NCBI GenBank assembly: GCA_902780025.1
Contig: CACZDV010000010.1
Span: forward strand, 1 to 64,000
Source: an uncultured Prevotellaceae bacterium
GTDB taxonomy: Bacteria; Bacteroidota; Bacteroidia; Bacteroidales; Bacteroidaceae
DNA: 64,000 nucleotides
Direction of reading: 5' to 3'
Shown here: positions 16,088 through 25,813 of the stretch, one piece after another
How positions within the stretch are numbered: position 1 is the stretch's first letter
How the letters are laid out: each line of letters starts with the position of its first letter
Translations under genes and position numbers: made by a program
Notes under the pieces: generated by a model
Databases searched by the model: none
Told to the model about the DNA's origin: nothing
The model's input: the letters and a program-made list of their open reading frames with translations, nothing else

Positions 16088-16597
16088 ATGAAGACAAGAT
16101 TATTTTTGGTCAGGCACGGCGAGACCGTGGATAATGCCAACCAGATCATGCAGGGACAGACGCAGGGCGAGCTCAACGACGAGGGGGTTCGGCAGGCGCG
16201 TGAACTGCGTGACTGCCTGGCATCGACGGCGGTTGACGCGTTTGTGGCCAGCGACCTGTGGCGCTCGGTGCAGACGGCGCGCATACTGAGTGAGCCGCAC
16301 GGGCTGGAGGTGGAGACGACACCGCTGCTCAGGGAGCGTGACTGGGGCTCGTTCACGGGGCGCTATATCCCTGACCTGAAAGACGAGGTGTGGCCCGACG
16401 ACATTGAGTCGCTGGACGACCTGACGGCGAGGGCCGGCCGCTTCCTGCAGTTTATCAGGGAGAGGTATGAGGGACGGACGGTGGTGGCTGTGGGTCACGG
16501 CATCATCAACAAGGCGATACAGGCGGTGTACTACGGCAGGCAGATGCGTGAGGTGGAGCGGATGACGAACTGTGAGGTGCGGACGCTGGAGCTGTAG
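16088..16597 (+). CDS. Histidine phosphatase family protein (phosphoglycerate mutase-like)
   Basis: The catalytic RHG motif is in FLVRHGETVDNANQ, with phospho-accepting His10. The second catalytic His is in VVAVGHGIINKA and the acid residue in LRERDWGSF. The 169-residue length fits small phosphatases such as CobC or GpmB relatives rather than true glycolytic mutases. There is no signal peptide. The substrate cannot be inferred; no cobalamin genes are nearby. The -7 element almost touches the start codon, so the mRNA probably has little or no leader. Confidence 0.85.
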   Translation: MKTRLFLVRHGETVDNANQIMQGQTQGELNDEGVRQARELRDCLASTAVDAFVASDLWRSVQTARILSEPHGLEVETTPLLRERDWGSFTGRYIPDLKDEVWPDDIESLDDLTARAGRFLQFIRERYEGRTVVAVGHGIINKAIQAVYYGRQMREVERMTNCEVRTLEL

Positions 16598-16631
16598 GCC
16601 CGTGGAAATACTAACCAATGAAGAATAGCGT

Positions 16632-19427
16632 ATGAGAAAGAGATTATACACCTTATATTATATGGGGGTGCTGCTGGCGGTGCAGGCTGCGGCGCAGCAG
16701 GCGCGTGACTTCACGTTTGCACACTTAGGACGCGCCGAGGGGCTGAGCAACCAGCGCGTCTACACGGTGCGTCAGACGACTGACGGTGTCCTGTGGTGGT
16801 CGACGAAGGACGGTGTGGACCGTTACAACGGTGTCAGCATCTGTCACTACGCGATAGGCAACACGGCGGTGTTCGGCAACTATGCGGGCCGCATCACGAA
16901 GCTGGCCGAGGCTGCCGGCAAGGCGCTGATGGCGTTTGACAACAAGGGCGGCATCTACGCCTACGACGAGGTGCAGGACGGTTTCGTGCTGCGTACCGAT
17001 CTCGCGACGCTGTTCAAGACGGACGTGCTGCTGAACGACGTGCTGTTCACGGAGAAGGGCTTGTGGCTGGCTATGCGCGAGGGTGTCTACTACCTGGAAG
17101 GTCGGCAGTTAGTGCCCGTGCTGAAGGATGTCTATACGAGCACGGTCGTCAGCACCCGCGACGGCATGCTGCTTTGTACGAAGGACGGTGTGCTGCGCTA
17201 TAAGGGAGGGGAGACGGCGCCGCAGGAGGGTGCGAAGCTGGAGAAGCTGCTGCCCATCCACGTGGAGAGCGGTTACTACGACGCCCTGTACGACAGGGTG
17301 TGGCTGGGCGGTTTCCAGAGCGGCCTGCACATCCTCACCCAGTCGCAGGCGGGGACGTCCGAGGAGTATCCGATAACGGGTGATCCTATTGTCAACCCCG
17401 TGCGCAGCATCTGTCCCTATAATGACAGCATCATGCTGGTGGGCATCGACGGTCAGGGCGTCTACAAGGTGCCCCGTCTGCCGTCGCCCTCGAGAACATA
17501 TAGGAGTGAGCTGCTGTTCGACGCCAACGACGGTCCCAACGGTGTGCTGCATGGAAACGGCATCTATGCCGTGATGCTTGACCAGTGGGGGAACGTTGTC
17601 ATCGGTTCCTACTCGGGCGGCATCGACATAGCGCGGCCTGTGGGCAGTACGCCGGCGGTGTTCCAGCACGGGCGCAATAACCATCAGTCGCTGCTGAACG
17701 ACCGTGTCAATTGTGTGGCGCAGTTGCCCAATGGTCTGCTGGCGATGGGTACCGACAATGGCGTAAGCCTGCATAACCCCTACACCCAGCACTGGCAGCA
17801 TGTCTGTCGCGGTGCGGTGGTGCTCAGCCTGTGTACCACTCCGGCGGGAACGTTGCTGGCCGCCACCTGGGGCAAGGGCGTCTACGAAATCGGCAGCGAC
17901 GGCAGCGAGCGCCAGCTCTACACCCTCGGCAGCGGGGTGCTGAAGGACGATCACGTCTATAAACTGTTCTACGACCGTGAGGGCAACCTCTGGATGGGCT
18001 GTCTGGACGGCGACCTGGTGCAGAAGACACCTTCGGGCAACCGCTATTACCCTATTAATAATGTACAGGACATCGTGCAGCTGCCCGACGGTAGCATCGC
18101 CATCGGTACGGCCAACGGCATCTGGCTGATAGATACGAAGACGGGCAAGGTGAGTGAACTGGACTACGGTGCCACCATCAGTCCCGACAATTTCAACAAA
18201 TACATCCACACGCTCTTCGTGAACGACAACGGCGAGCTGTGGATAGGTACCGACGGTGGCGGCGTCTACGTCTATGATCTGGCCAAGAAGCAATGCCGCC
18301 AGCTGACAACTGCCAACGGCCTGCCCTCGAATGTTGTCTGCAGCATCGGCAAGGACAATCGCGGGCGCCTGTTCATCTCGACGGAGCACGGCCTGTCGTT
18401 CGTCAGTCCCCAGTATCCGGGACAGGTGGCCGACGTGAACTACTGCTACGGTGTCAACCGCGAGTACTCTGCCCGTGCCGTTGCCGTCCTGCGTAACGGC
18501 CACATCCTCTATGGTACGACGGAGGGAGCGCTGATAGTCAATCCCAACAACATACAGGCCCTGAACTATAGCGCCAACCTGCGGCTGCGGGGCATCAGGT
18601 GTGCCGGCTCTGACGACGAGGACTTCAAGAAGGCCGTACACCAGACGCTCAACAACGGCGGTGCGTTGCGGCTGGGTTACGGTCAGCGTACCTTCGAACT
18701 CTACTACGAATGCATCAACCTGCGCAACCAGTACGACATCGCCTACCAGTACAAGGTGGGCAAGGGCGACTGGAGCCAGCCCACCGACCAGCAGTACATC
18801 CGCTTCGCCAACCTCGAGCCCGGCAGTCACCAGCTGCTGCTGCGCAGCGTCAGCCGTACGTGCGGAGTCGTCATCGACGAGGTGCGCCTGACGGTAAACG
18901 TCGCCCAGCCGTGGTGGAACTCGTGGTGGATGTGGCTCATCTATGCCGCCCTGCTGGTCGTTGCCTTCTACGTGGCCTGGCGCGTCTATCAGCTGCACTC
19001 CAAGTACATGCGACTGGTCATCAGCAATCTTCATCCCGAGGCGGGCGAGAGTACGGCAGTCGAGACGGCAGAGCGGGTAGGGGAGGAGGAGCCTCAGGAG
19101 GAGCCGAAGACCGAGGAGGGCTCGTTCTTCATCGACAAGGTGACGAAGCTGGTGATGGACCATCTGTCGGAGAGCGACTTCAACATCGACCGCCTCTGCC
19201 GCGAGATGGCCATGAGCCGCACACTCTTCTACATCAAGCTGAAGTCGTACACCGGCAACTCGCCGCAGGACTTCATCCGCGTCATCCGCTTAGAACGGGC
19301 GGCCGCCATGCTGCGCAGCGGGCACTCCGTCAACGAAACTGCCGCGCTGACGGGCTTCGAGAATTCCAAATACTTCAGTACTGTGTTCAAGAAATATTTC
19401 GGAGTGTCGCCCTCGAAATACCAGTAA
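16632..19427 (+). CDS. Membrane one-component regulator: propeller, Y_Y_Y domain, membrane helix, AraC HTH
   Basis: A signal peptide (ending AQQARDFTF) leads into a periplasmic beta-propeller (about 22-640), with repeats such as GLSNQRVYTV, DGVLWWSTKDGVDRYNG and NGELWIGTDGGGVYVYD. A Y_Y_Y domain follows (about 680-755), then a membrane helix (about 762-785), an acidic linker, and a cytoplasmic AraC-type HTH (about 835-931, ending FKKYFGVSPSKYQ). It resembles glycan-sensing hybrid two-component systems, but the kinase, ATPase and receiver domains are entirely absent. Signal must therefore pass directly from the propeller to the DNA-binding domain. Its position before GH5, SusC, SusD and GH3 makes it the likely regulator of this locus, probably sensing a beta-glucan oligosaccharide. 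Confidence 0.88.
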   Translation: MRKRLYTLYYMGVLLAVQAAAQQARDFTFAHLGRAEGLSNQRVYTVRQTTDGVLWWSTKDGVDRYNGVSICHYAIGNTAVFGNYAGRITKLAEAAGKALMAFDNKGGIYAYDEVQDGFVLRTDLATLFKTDVLLNDVLFTEKGLWLAMREGVYYLEGRQLVPVLKDVYTSTVVSTRDGMLLCTKDGVLRYKGGETAPQEGAKLEKLLPIHVESGYYDALYDRVWLGGFQSGLHILTQSQAGTSEEYPITGDPIVNPVRSICPYNDSIMLVGIDGQGVYKVPRLPSPSRTYRSELLFDANDGPNGVLHGNGIYAVMLDQWGNVVIGSYSGGIDIARPVGSTPAVFQHGRNNHQSLLNDRVNCVAQLPNGLLAMGTDNGVSLHNPYTQHWQHVCRGAVVLSLCTTPAGTLLAATWGKGVYEIGSDGSERQLYTLGSGVLKDDHVYKLFYDREGNLWMGCLDGDLVQKTPSGNRYYPINNVQDIVQLPDGSIAIGTANGIWLIDTKTGKVSELDYGATISPDNFNKYIHTLFVNDNGELWIGTDGGGVYVYDLAKKQCRQLTTANGLPSNVVCSIGKDNRGRLFISTEHGLSFVSPQYPGQVADVNYCYGVNREYSARAVAVLRNGHILYGTTEGALIVNPNNIQALNYSANLRLRGIRCAGSDDEDFKKAVHQTLNNGGALRLGYGQRTFELYYECINLRNQYDIAYQYKVGKGDWSQPTDQQYIRFANLEPGSHQLLLRSVSRTCGVVIDEVRLTVNVAQPWWNSWWMWLIYAALLVVAFYVAWRVYQLHSKYMRLVISNLHPEAGESTAVETAERVGEEEPQEEPKTEEGSFFIDKVTKLVMDHLSESDFNIDRLCREMAMSRTLFYIKLKSYTGNSPQDFIRVIRLERAAAMLRSGHSVNETAALTGFENSKYFSTVFKKYFGVSPSKYQ

Positions 19428-19432
19428 AAAGG

Positions 19433-19493
19433 GGTTCAAAAACTATCATAAAAGGTTTCAAAACTGTTATATCACGGATTTGAAACCTTTTTT
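19433..19493 (+). promoter_or_regulatory. Direct repeat plus hairpin upstream of the glucan-utilisation genes: operator and/or terminator
   Basis: GGTTCAAAAACTATCAT (19433) is repeated 21 bp later as GGTTTCAAAACTGTTAT (19454). The second copy pairs with an inverted TTTGAAACCTTTT (19479-19491), giving a 13-bp stem followed by T residues. The hairpin can end the regulator transcript. The 21-bp direct spacing is also what an AraC dimer would bind, 45-95 bp before the GH5 promoter. The two roles are not exclusive. Confidence 0.6.
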
Positions 19494-19528
19494 GTACGCC
19501 ATCAAACCCTTATGTGCAGGAGATATTG

Positions 19529-19536
19529 TAATTTTG
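19529..19536 (+). promoter_or_regulatory. -7 promoter element for the GH5-SusC-SusD operon
   Basis: TAATTTTG ends 4 bp before the ATG at 19541. With transcription starting about there, either a leaderless start at 19541 or a 24-nt leader to the ATG at 19565 is possible. Confidence 0.6.
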
Positions 19537-19540
19537 TGGC

Positions 19541-20752
19541 ATGAAATCTAAAACTACAAGCAACATGAAGAAACGAATCGCTATTTCAATGTCGTCAGCG
19601 CTGCTCATTGCGGGTTTGCTGCTGCCGACCGGTTTGACGGCTCAACCTACGGCCAAGGAGTGGAACGCGAAGGTAGTGGGCTGGAACCTGGGTAACCAGT
19701 TCGAGTGTTCGGCGCCGGGTCAGGACGGCGAGTCGATGGCCATCAGTTGTCCCGACGGTGCCATCAAGGCCGAGACTGCCTGGGGCAACCCGGTGGTGAC
19801 GAAGAAGGTCATCAAGGCCGTGAAGGAGGCCGGCTTCAACGCCGTCCGCATTCCCGTCCGCTGGCAGTGCCACATCACCAACGCCCAGGCTATGAGCATC
19901 GACAAAGCCTGGCTCGCACGTATCAAGGAAGTGGTGGGCTGGTGTCTGGACAACGACCTGAAGGTCATCATCAACACCCACCACGAGAAGTGGCTGGAGG
20001 GACGACCCACTTATCAGTACAAGGAGGAGAACAACCAGAAGCTCGCGCTGCTCTGGTTGAACATAGCCAGCGAGTTTTCGCAGTACGACTACCGCGTGGC
20101 TTTTGCGGGAACCAATGAGGTACACATACGCGACAACTGGGGAAAGCCCGAGAAGGAGAACCTGGAGGTGCAGAACTCCTATAACCAGACGTTTGTCGAC
20201 GTGGTACGAGCCACGGGCGGCAACAACCAGAAGCGTCATCTCATCGTGCAGACCTACGTCTGTAACCCCGACTTCGGTCTCGACGACGGTGGTTTCATCG
20301 TGCCCAAGGACGTCGAGGGCAACGGCAACGACTACCTGAGTGTGGAGTTCCACTACTACACCCCGTGGGACTATGCCGGACTGTGCAAGAACAACTTCTG
20401 GGGACAGGCCTACCAGCAGCACGGCGATATCCCCGAGAGCGACGAGAAGACGATGACCGACTTCTTCGACCGCGTAGTAAAGACGTGGAGTAATCAGGGC
20501 TTGGGCATTGTCATCGGCGAGTGGGGTGTCACCGACCGTCAGAAAGCCGGTCAGACCGACATCATCCACGAGAACATGACCTACTACTGCCATATGCTGG
20601 TCACGGAGGCCAAGAGGCGCGGATTCTCCACCTTCATCTGGGACAACAATCGTTTTGGCAGCGGTTCCGAGTATTTCGGCATCTTCGACCGCGGTGCCGG
20701 TATGAAGGTGAAGGCTCCCTGGATACTGCAGGGTATTGCGGCTGTGAAATGA
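19541..20752 (+). CDS. GH5 endo-beta-glucanase, secreted
   Basis: This is predicted to cut internal beta-1,4-glucosidic bonds in cellulose-like or mixed-linkage glucan. The signal peptide MKKRIAISMSSALLIAGLLL begins at the second Met (19565), a good alternative start. The GH5 landmarks are in order: GWNLGNQFEC, FNAVRIPVRW, NTHHEKW, the acid/base Glu in FAGTNEVH, the substrate-stacking VEFHYYTPW, and the nucleophile Glu in IVIGEWGVTD. After NE, a Val replaces the more common Pro. The 403-residue enzyme has no carbohydrate-binding module. No lipobox is evident. Its stop overlaps a possible start of the SusC-like gene (ATGA). Confidence 0.92.
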   Translation: MKSKTTSNMKKRIAISMSSALLIAGLLLPTGLTAQPTAKEWNAKVVGWNLGNQFECSAPGQDGESMAISCPDGAIKAETAWGNPVVTKKVIKAVKEAGFNAVRIPVRWQCHITNAQAMSIDKAWLARIKEVVGWCLDNDLKVIINTHHEKWLEGRPTYQYKEENNQKLALLWLNIASEFSQYDYRVAFAGTNEVHIRDNWGKPEKENLEVQNSYNQTFVDVVRATGGNNQKRHLIVQTYVCNPDFGLDDGGFIVPKDVEGNGNDYLSVEFHYYTPWDYAGLCKNNFWGQAYQQHGDIPESDEKTMTDFFDRVVKTWSNQGLGIVIGEWGVTDRQKAGQTDIIHENMTYYCHMLVTEAKRRGFSTFIWDNNRFGSGSEYFGIFDRGAGMKVKAPWILQGIAAVK

Positions 20753-20784
20753 AACCAATAATTAACTATAAAATAATAATGTAC

Positions 20785-23700
20785 ATGAAGCAAATCCATC
20801 GGAAAATTGCATGTATGGCCGCAGTCGGTGCGCTGACGCTGACGGTCGGCCTACAATCGTCACTGGCCGCAGGTGTGGCAGGTGTAACAGAAGTGCAGCA
20901 GGCAACGAAGGTTTCGGGCGTCGTCACCGACGGTTCAGAACCGATTATCGGAGCCAGTGTGCGAGTGAAGGGAACAAACAAGGGCACGGTGACCGACCTC
21001 AACGGACGGTTCAGCCTGGAGACGACCGTGGGCACAGAGCTCATCATCAGCTATGTAGGCTACAAGGAAGTGACGGTGAAGGCCGCCGCCACCATGAAGG
21101 TCGTGCTCGAGGAGGAGAACACCGCCCTGAGCGAGGTGGTGGTGACCGCCCTCGGCATCAAGCGTGAGCGCAAGGCCCTGGGCTACGGTGTGTCTGAGGT
21201 GAAGGGCGAGGAACTGACGAAGGCCAAGGAGACCAACGTCATCAACTCGCTGTCGGGTAAGGTAGCCGGTCTCGTCGTCCAGAATACGGCGGGCGGTGCA
21301 AGCGGCTCTACTCGCGTACTGCTGCGCGGTAACACCGAGATGACCGGTAATAACCAGCCCCTCTACGTCATCGACGGTGTGCCCCTCGACAACACCAATT
21401 TCGGCAGCGCCGGCCTTGAGGGAGGCTACGACTTGGGCGACGGTATCTCGGCCATCAACCCCGATGACATCGAGAACATGACCGTGCTGAAAGGCCCTGC
21501 AGCTTCTGCTCTTTATGGTAGCCGCGCCTCTCACGGTGTCATTCTTATCACCACGAAGAAGGCCGAGAAGGACAAGGTCAGCGTGGAGTACAACGGCTCG
21601 CTCACCTTTGATACGCAGAACACCCAATGGGACGACATCCAGCAGGTCTATGGTATGGGCTACAGCGGTGCCTACAGCCGTGAAGCTACGTCGGGCACCA
21701 ACTCCAGCTGGGGTGCCAAGGCCGACGACTTCCCTGTGGAATACTTCGACGGCGAGAAGCGGCCCTTCCTCATGTATCCCAACAATACCTCCGGCCTCTT
21801 CCGCACCGGTCTCACCGCACAGAACACCGCCGTTCTGTCGGTTAACTCCGGGAAAACCGGCGTCCGCTTCTCCGTCACCGACATGCGTAACAAGGACATC
21901 CTGCCCAACACCCACATGAGCCGTGACAACTTCAATCTGCGCGTGACGACCGCCGCCGGCCCTGTGGATCTCGACTTCACGGCGAACTACACCCGCGAGG
22001 ACGTCAAGAACCGTCCCGCACTGGGTGACTCACCGAGCAATATCGGCAAGAACCTCATGACGCTGGCCGGCACCTACAACCAGGCGTGGCTCGAGAACTA
22101 TCAGACCCAGGACGGCGAATATGCCAACTGGAACGGTAACGACCAGTACAACAAGAACCCCTACTGGGACCTCTACAAGAACGAGAACACCTCGGCCAAG
22201 GACGTGTTCCGCCTTACTGGTAAGGCCATCTGGAACATCACCGACCACCTGAAGCTGCAGGGTACCATCGGTACCGACATGAACTTCATGGACTTCCAGG
22301 AATACATTGCACTTACCACGCCCGGTACGCTTGCCGGAGAACTCAAGCAGCAGAAGTTCAACAACCGTACCCTCAACGCCGAGCTGCTCGCACTCTACAA
22401 CCAGTCGTTCGGCGACTTTGACGTCAACGCCACACTCGGCGGCAACATCTTCAAGGTATCCAACAAAACCGATGTGCTCACTGGCAAGGAACAGCAGATG
22501 AAGGACATCGTAGCCATCATGAACTACGCCGAGCAGAGCATCCAGCAGAATACCTACAAAAAGCAGATCAACTCCATCTATGGCAGCGCCAGCGTGGGCT
22601 ATCAGCATACCTACTATCTGGAGGCTACGCTGCGCGGCGATAAGTCGTCGACGCTGCCCCCCGACAATAATGTATATGTATATCCCTCGTTCTCGGGTAG
22701 CATTGTCTTCTCGGAGTTCATCAAGAACAAGCAGCTGATCAACTACGGTAAGATCCGTGCCTCTTGGGCACAGGTGGGTAGCGATACCGATCCCTACCAG
22801 CTCGCCCTCAACTACTCGACGGCGAAATACTCGTATGGTGGTTTTGTTATAGGTATGATCAACAATACCACCACGCCTAACAAGGACCTCAAGCCCACAC
22901 GCACCAACAGCTTCGAACTCGGTCTCGAGATGAAGTTCTTCAACGGACGCCTCGGCCTCGACTTCACCTACTACAACCAGTTGTCGAAGGACCAGATTAT
23001 CGGCCTCGCCTCTTCGTCGACCTCGGGTTATAACTACCGCCTGGTCAATGCCGGCGAGATTGAGAACAAGGGTATCGAACTGGCACTCAACGGTCGTGTG
23101 CTGCAAATCAAGGACTTCGCCTGGGATGCCGGCCTGAACTTCTCGAAGAACCAGAACAAGGTAAAGTCGCTCGTGTCCGGCATGAACTACTTCGAGCTTG
23201 AGAAGGCCACCTGGTGTGGCGTCAGCGTCGGTGCTGAGGTAGGCGAAAACTACGGCAGCATCATCGGCAAGGACTATGTTCGCAACGAGAACGGCGACAT
23301 CATCATCAACACCGCCAGCGGACTGCCTACCACCGACGCCCAAAACCACACCCTGGGCAACGCCTCGTGGGACTGGACGGGTGGTTTCTATTCCACCTTT
23401 ACCTACAAGGGCTTCCGCCTCAGCGCCGGCTTCGACGTGAAGGTGGGTGCCGACCTCTTCTCGATGTCGATGCGCTCGGCCTACGCTACGGGTAAGGCCT
23501 CGGGGACGCTCGAAGGCCGCGAGGAGTACTACCAGGCTATGGAGAAGCGCAAGGAGCAGAACCTGACCCTCGACCAGTGGAACGAGAACATCAAGACGAT
23601 GCTGGCCGCCGAACCCGACGAGCAGAAGCGCGTAGAGATGGGCAAGCAGTATGGCTACGTGGTACCGGGCGTCATCGACAACGGCGACGGCACCTACACC

Positions 23701-24015
23701 CAGAACTACATCCCCGTGAACCCCGAGTCCTACTGGAAGTCGGCCTCGGAGAACTGCCCTGCGATGTTCATCTACGACAACAGCTACGTGAAGTGCCGCG
23801 AGATTACCTTCGGCTACACCTTCCCCGAGAAGTGGCTCGGCAAGGCCGTGAAGGGTCTCAGCGTCTCGTTCGTGGCCCGCAACCCGTTCATCGTCTGGAA
23901 GAACATTCCTAACATCGACCCCGACTCTGGCTACAACACCAGCGGCCTGGGACTCGAATACGGCTCGCTGCCCTCGCGCCGCAGCTACGGTTTAAATGTC
24001 AATCTTAAATTCTAA
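20785..24015 (+). CDS. SusC-like TonB-dependent outer-membrane transporter
   Basis: This imports oligosaccharides across the outer membrane using TonB energy. A signal peptide (MKQIHRKIACMAAVGALTLT) is followed by a carboxypeptidase-like domain (KVSGVVTDGSEPIIGASVRV), the TonB-box region (ALSEVVVTALGIKRERKALG), a plug domain (PLYVIDGVPLDN, LKGPAASALYGSRASHGVI) and a 22-strand-type barrel ending in NVNLKF. The start at 20785 gives the best signal peptide; ATGs at 20749 (overlapping the GH5 stop) and 20779 are alternatives. The length is about 1076 residues, normal for the family. It works with the SusD-like lipoprotein that follows. Confidence 0.95.
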   Translation: MKQIHRKIACMAAVGALTLTVGLQSSLAAGVAGVTEVQQATKVSGVVTDGSEPIIGASVRVKGTNKGTVTDLNGRFSLETTVGTELIISYVGYKEVTVKAAATMKVVLEEENTALSEVVVTALGIKRERKALGYGVSEVKGEELTKAKETNVINSLSGKVAGLVVQNTAGGASGSTRVLLRGNTEMTGNNQPLYVIDGVPLDNTNFGSAGLEGGYDLGDGISAINPDDIENMTVLKGPAASALYGSRASHGVILITTKKAEKDKVSVEYNGSLTFDTQNTQWDDIQQVYGMGYSGAYSREATSGTNSSWGAKADDFPVEYFDGEKRPFLMYPNNTSGLFRTGLTAQNTAVLSVNSGKTGVRFSVTDMRNKDILPNTHMSRDNFNLRVTTAAGPVDLDFTANYTREDVKNRPALGDSPSNIGKNLMTLAGTYNQAWLENYQTQDGEYANWNGNDQYNKNPYWDLYKNENTSAKDVFRLTGKAIWNITDHLKLQGTIGTDMNFMDFQEYIALTTPGTLAGELKQQKFNNRTLNAELLALYNQSFGDFDVNATLGGNIFKVSNKTDVLTGKEQQMKDIVAIMNYAEQSIQQNTYKKQINSIYGSASVGYQHTYYLEATLRGDKSSTLPPDNNVYVYPSFSGSIVFSEFIKNKQLINYGKIRASWAQVGSDTDPYQLALNYSTAKYSYGGFVIGMINNTTTPNKDLKPTRTNSFELGLEMKFFNGRLGLDFTYYNQLSKDQIIGLASSSTSGYNYRLVNAGEIENKGIELALNGRVLQIKDFAWDAGLNFSKNQNKVKSLVSGMNYFELEKATWCGVSVGAEVGENYGSIIGKDYVRNENGDIIINTASGLPTTDAQNHTLGNASWDWTGGFYSTFTYKGFRLSAGFDVKVGADLFSMSMRSAYATGKASGTLEGREEYYQAMEKRKEQNLTLDQWNENIKTMLAAEPDEQKRVEMGKQYGYVVPGVIDNGDGTYTQNYIPVNPESYWKSASENCPAMFIYDNSYVKCREITFGYTFPEKWLGKAVKGLSVSFVARNPFIVWKNIPNIDPDSGYNTSGLGLEYGSLPSRRSYGLNVNLKF

Positions 24016-24028
24016 GGAGGAACGAATC

Positions 24029-25774
24029 ATGATTACAAAGAATATATTCAAATTCATCGCTGCCTGTTCTGTATGCTGCTGTGTGACAGCAGCCCTCACC
24101 TCCTGCAGCGACAGCTACATGGAGGAAATGAATACCGACGATACCAAAGCCGAGTCGATAGCGCCCAGCGCACAGCTCACCACAGCCCTGCTGCAGACCT
24201 ACGGTGACTTCGGTATGATGGACACCTACCGCTCATATATCACAGGCTTCACCCAGCACTTCGCCGGCGGCTGGAACGTCTCGAACTATGCTGGTGACGT
24301 ACACCCGCAGGACGACCAGATGCGCCTCGTGTGGGATCAGTTCTACGCCGTGGCCATCAAGAACCTTGTTGACGCCATTGCCAACAGCGAGGACAAGCCC
24401 AACACCAACGCTGCTCTGCGCATCCACCGCGTGCTGCTGATGTCAATCCTCACCGATATCTATGGCGACATTCCCTGTATGGAGGCTGGCAAGGGCTATA
24501 CCGAAGGCATTGCCAACCCGAAGTACGACACGCAGGAGGATATCTACAACTTCTTTTTCGAGGAACTGGCTGCCTGCGCCGAGCAGCTGGGCACTGGCTC
24601 CGACCGCATTGGTGGCGATGTGACCAGTCTCGGTGGTGATCCCGCCGCTTGGAAGCGCTATGCCAACACACTGCGCCTGCGCTATGCCATGCGCATCAGC
24701 GACGTGAACCCCTCGAAGGCCAAGGAGGAGTTTGAGAAGGCCCTCGGTGCCGATGGTGGCTACATCCAGAACGCCAAACAGGATGCCTATATCATCTATA
24801 CCGACGGTCCGTTCACCCTCTATGACGGTTCGCGCGACCTCGATTTCCGCGTCAACGCCCTCGGCGAGATTCTCTACGGTCAGGACCCGACGTCGCCGAC
24901 CTTCGTCTGCTCCACCTTCTTCGACATCTTGAAGGATAACAATGACCCGCGACTCTACCGCATCTGTCGCCACTACATCAACACCAAGCGTGCCGAGGTG
25001 AAGCCTGACCGCGAGTGGAACGTCGACGTTACCGACGAGGTGGTGCCCTACTTGGAGCGCACCGGTACCTACACGGCCTGTGTGCCTGGTGCCGCCTGGT
25101 GGAGCGACTGGGTGAATGCTCCCGCCAACAGCGAGATTCCTACCTTGGAGAAACTCGTCGCCCAGTACCCGGAGGCAGGCTTTGACAAAAACAACTTCAA
25201 CGCCCGCATGATACGTCCCTTCCTGAGCATCGACTTTGAGATGCCCGACTGTCCGGGTGCCCTCATCAATTCTGCTGAGGTGGAGTTCCTGCTGGCTGAG
25301 GCCAAGCTGAAGGGCTGGAACGTTGCCGGCACTGTGGAAGAGCACTTCAAGGCTGGCATCGAGGCTGCCATGGGGTGGATGAACGACAATTACCTCCAAG
25401 ATGCGGACAAGATTTCAGATAGTGAGGTCACAACCTATATCAACGGTCTGATGAATGCCGGTGTACTCACTGAGAATGCCAAGGAAGCAATCAACACGCA
25501 GGCCTGGATCCTGCACTTCACCAATCCCTCTGAGGCATGGGCCAACCTGCGCCGCTCCGACTATCCGACGATTGCCGACCGTACGAAGCTGCCTACGCGC
25601 CCTGACTTCCCCAACGACGAGCCCGACAAGCGCACACCCAACCGTCTGCGCTATCCCATCCTCGAGAACCAGTACAACAGCGCCAACTACCAGGAGGCTC
25701 TCGACCGTCTCGGCGGTAGTGACGACTGGCACAAGCGCCTGTGGTGGGACGTTGCTGACATCCATGTGAAGTAA
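24029..25774 (+). CDS. SusD-like nutrient-binding outer-membrane lipoprotein
   Basis: This lipoprotein lids the SusC-like channel and binds the glycan. A signal peptide ends in the lipobox LTSCSD. The body is the all-helical SusD/RagB type, with RLVWDQFYAVAIKN, RVLLMSILTDIYGDIPC near the N-terminus and NSAEVEFLLAEAKLKGWN near the C-terminus. It is 581 residues. The ATG at 24029 is chosen over the upstream frame because AAGGAGG (24014-24020) sits directly before it. This is the clearest Shine-Dalgarno sequence in the window and overlaps the susC stop. Confidence 0.95.
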   Translation: MITKNIFKFIAACSVCCCVTAALTSCSDSYMEEMNTDDTKAESIAPSAQLTTALLQTYGDFGMMDTYRSYITGFTQHFAGGWNVSNYAGDVHPQDDQMRLVWDQFYAVAIKNLVDAIANSEDKPNTNAALRIHRVLLMSILTDIYGDIPCMEAGKGYTEGIANPKYDTQEDIYNFFFEELAACAEQLGTGSDRIGGDVTSLGGDPAAWKRYANTLRLRYAMRISDVNPSKAKEEFEKALGADGGYIQNAKQDAYIIYTDGPFTLYDGSRDLDFRVNALGEILYGQDPTSPTFVCSTFFDILKDNNDPRLYRICRHYINTKRAEVKPDREWNVDVTDEVVPYLERTGTYTACVPGAAWWSDWVNAPANSEIPTLEKLVAQYPEAGFDKNNFNARMIRPFLSIDFEMPDCPGALINSAEVEFLLAEAKLKGWNVAGTVEEHFKAGIEAAMGWMNDNYLQDADKISDSEVTTYINGLMNAGVLTENAKEAINTQAWILHFTNPSEAWANLRRSDYPTIADRTKLPTRPDFPNDEPDKRTPNRLRYPILENQYNSANYQEALDRLGGSDDWHKRLWWDVADIHVK

Positions 25775-25813
25775 GGTAAAGTGAGTTAACGAAATGATTA
25801 AAAAACAAGTATT

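Noticed and set aside
17109-19163. 684-codon open frame on the minus strand across the regulator gene
   Set aside because: It mirrors the plus-strand gene, has no family motifs, and arises from the G/C-rich third-position codon use. The same holds for long antisense frames at 22030-23349, 27248-28537, 24443-25399, 6110-7249, 391-1269 and 50594-52057.
20521-20784. Extended N-terminus of the SusC-like protein starting inside GH5
   Set aside because: The extension reads the GH5 gene in another frame and would destroy the signal peptide.
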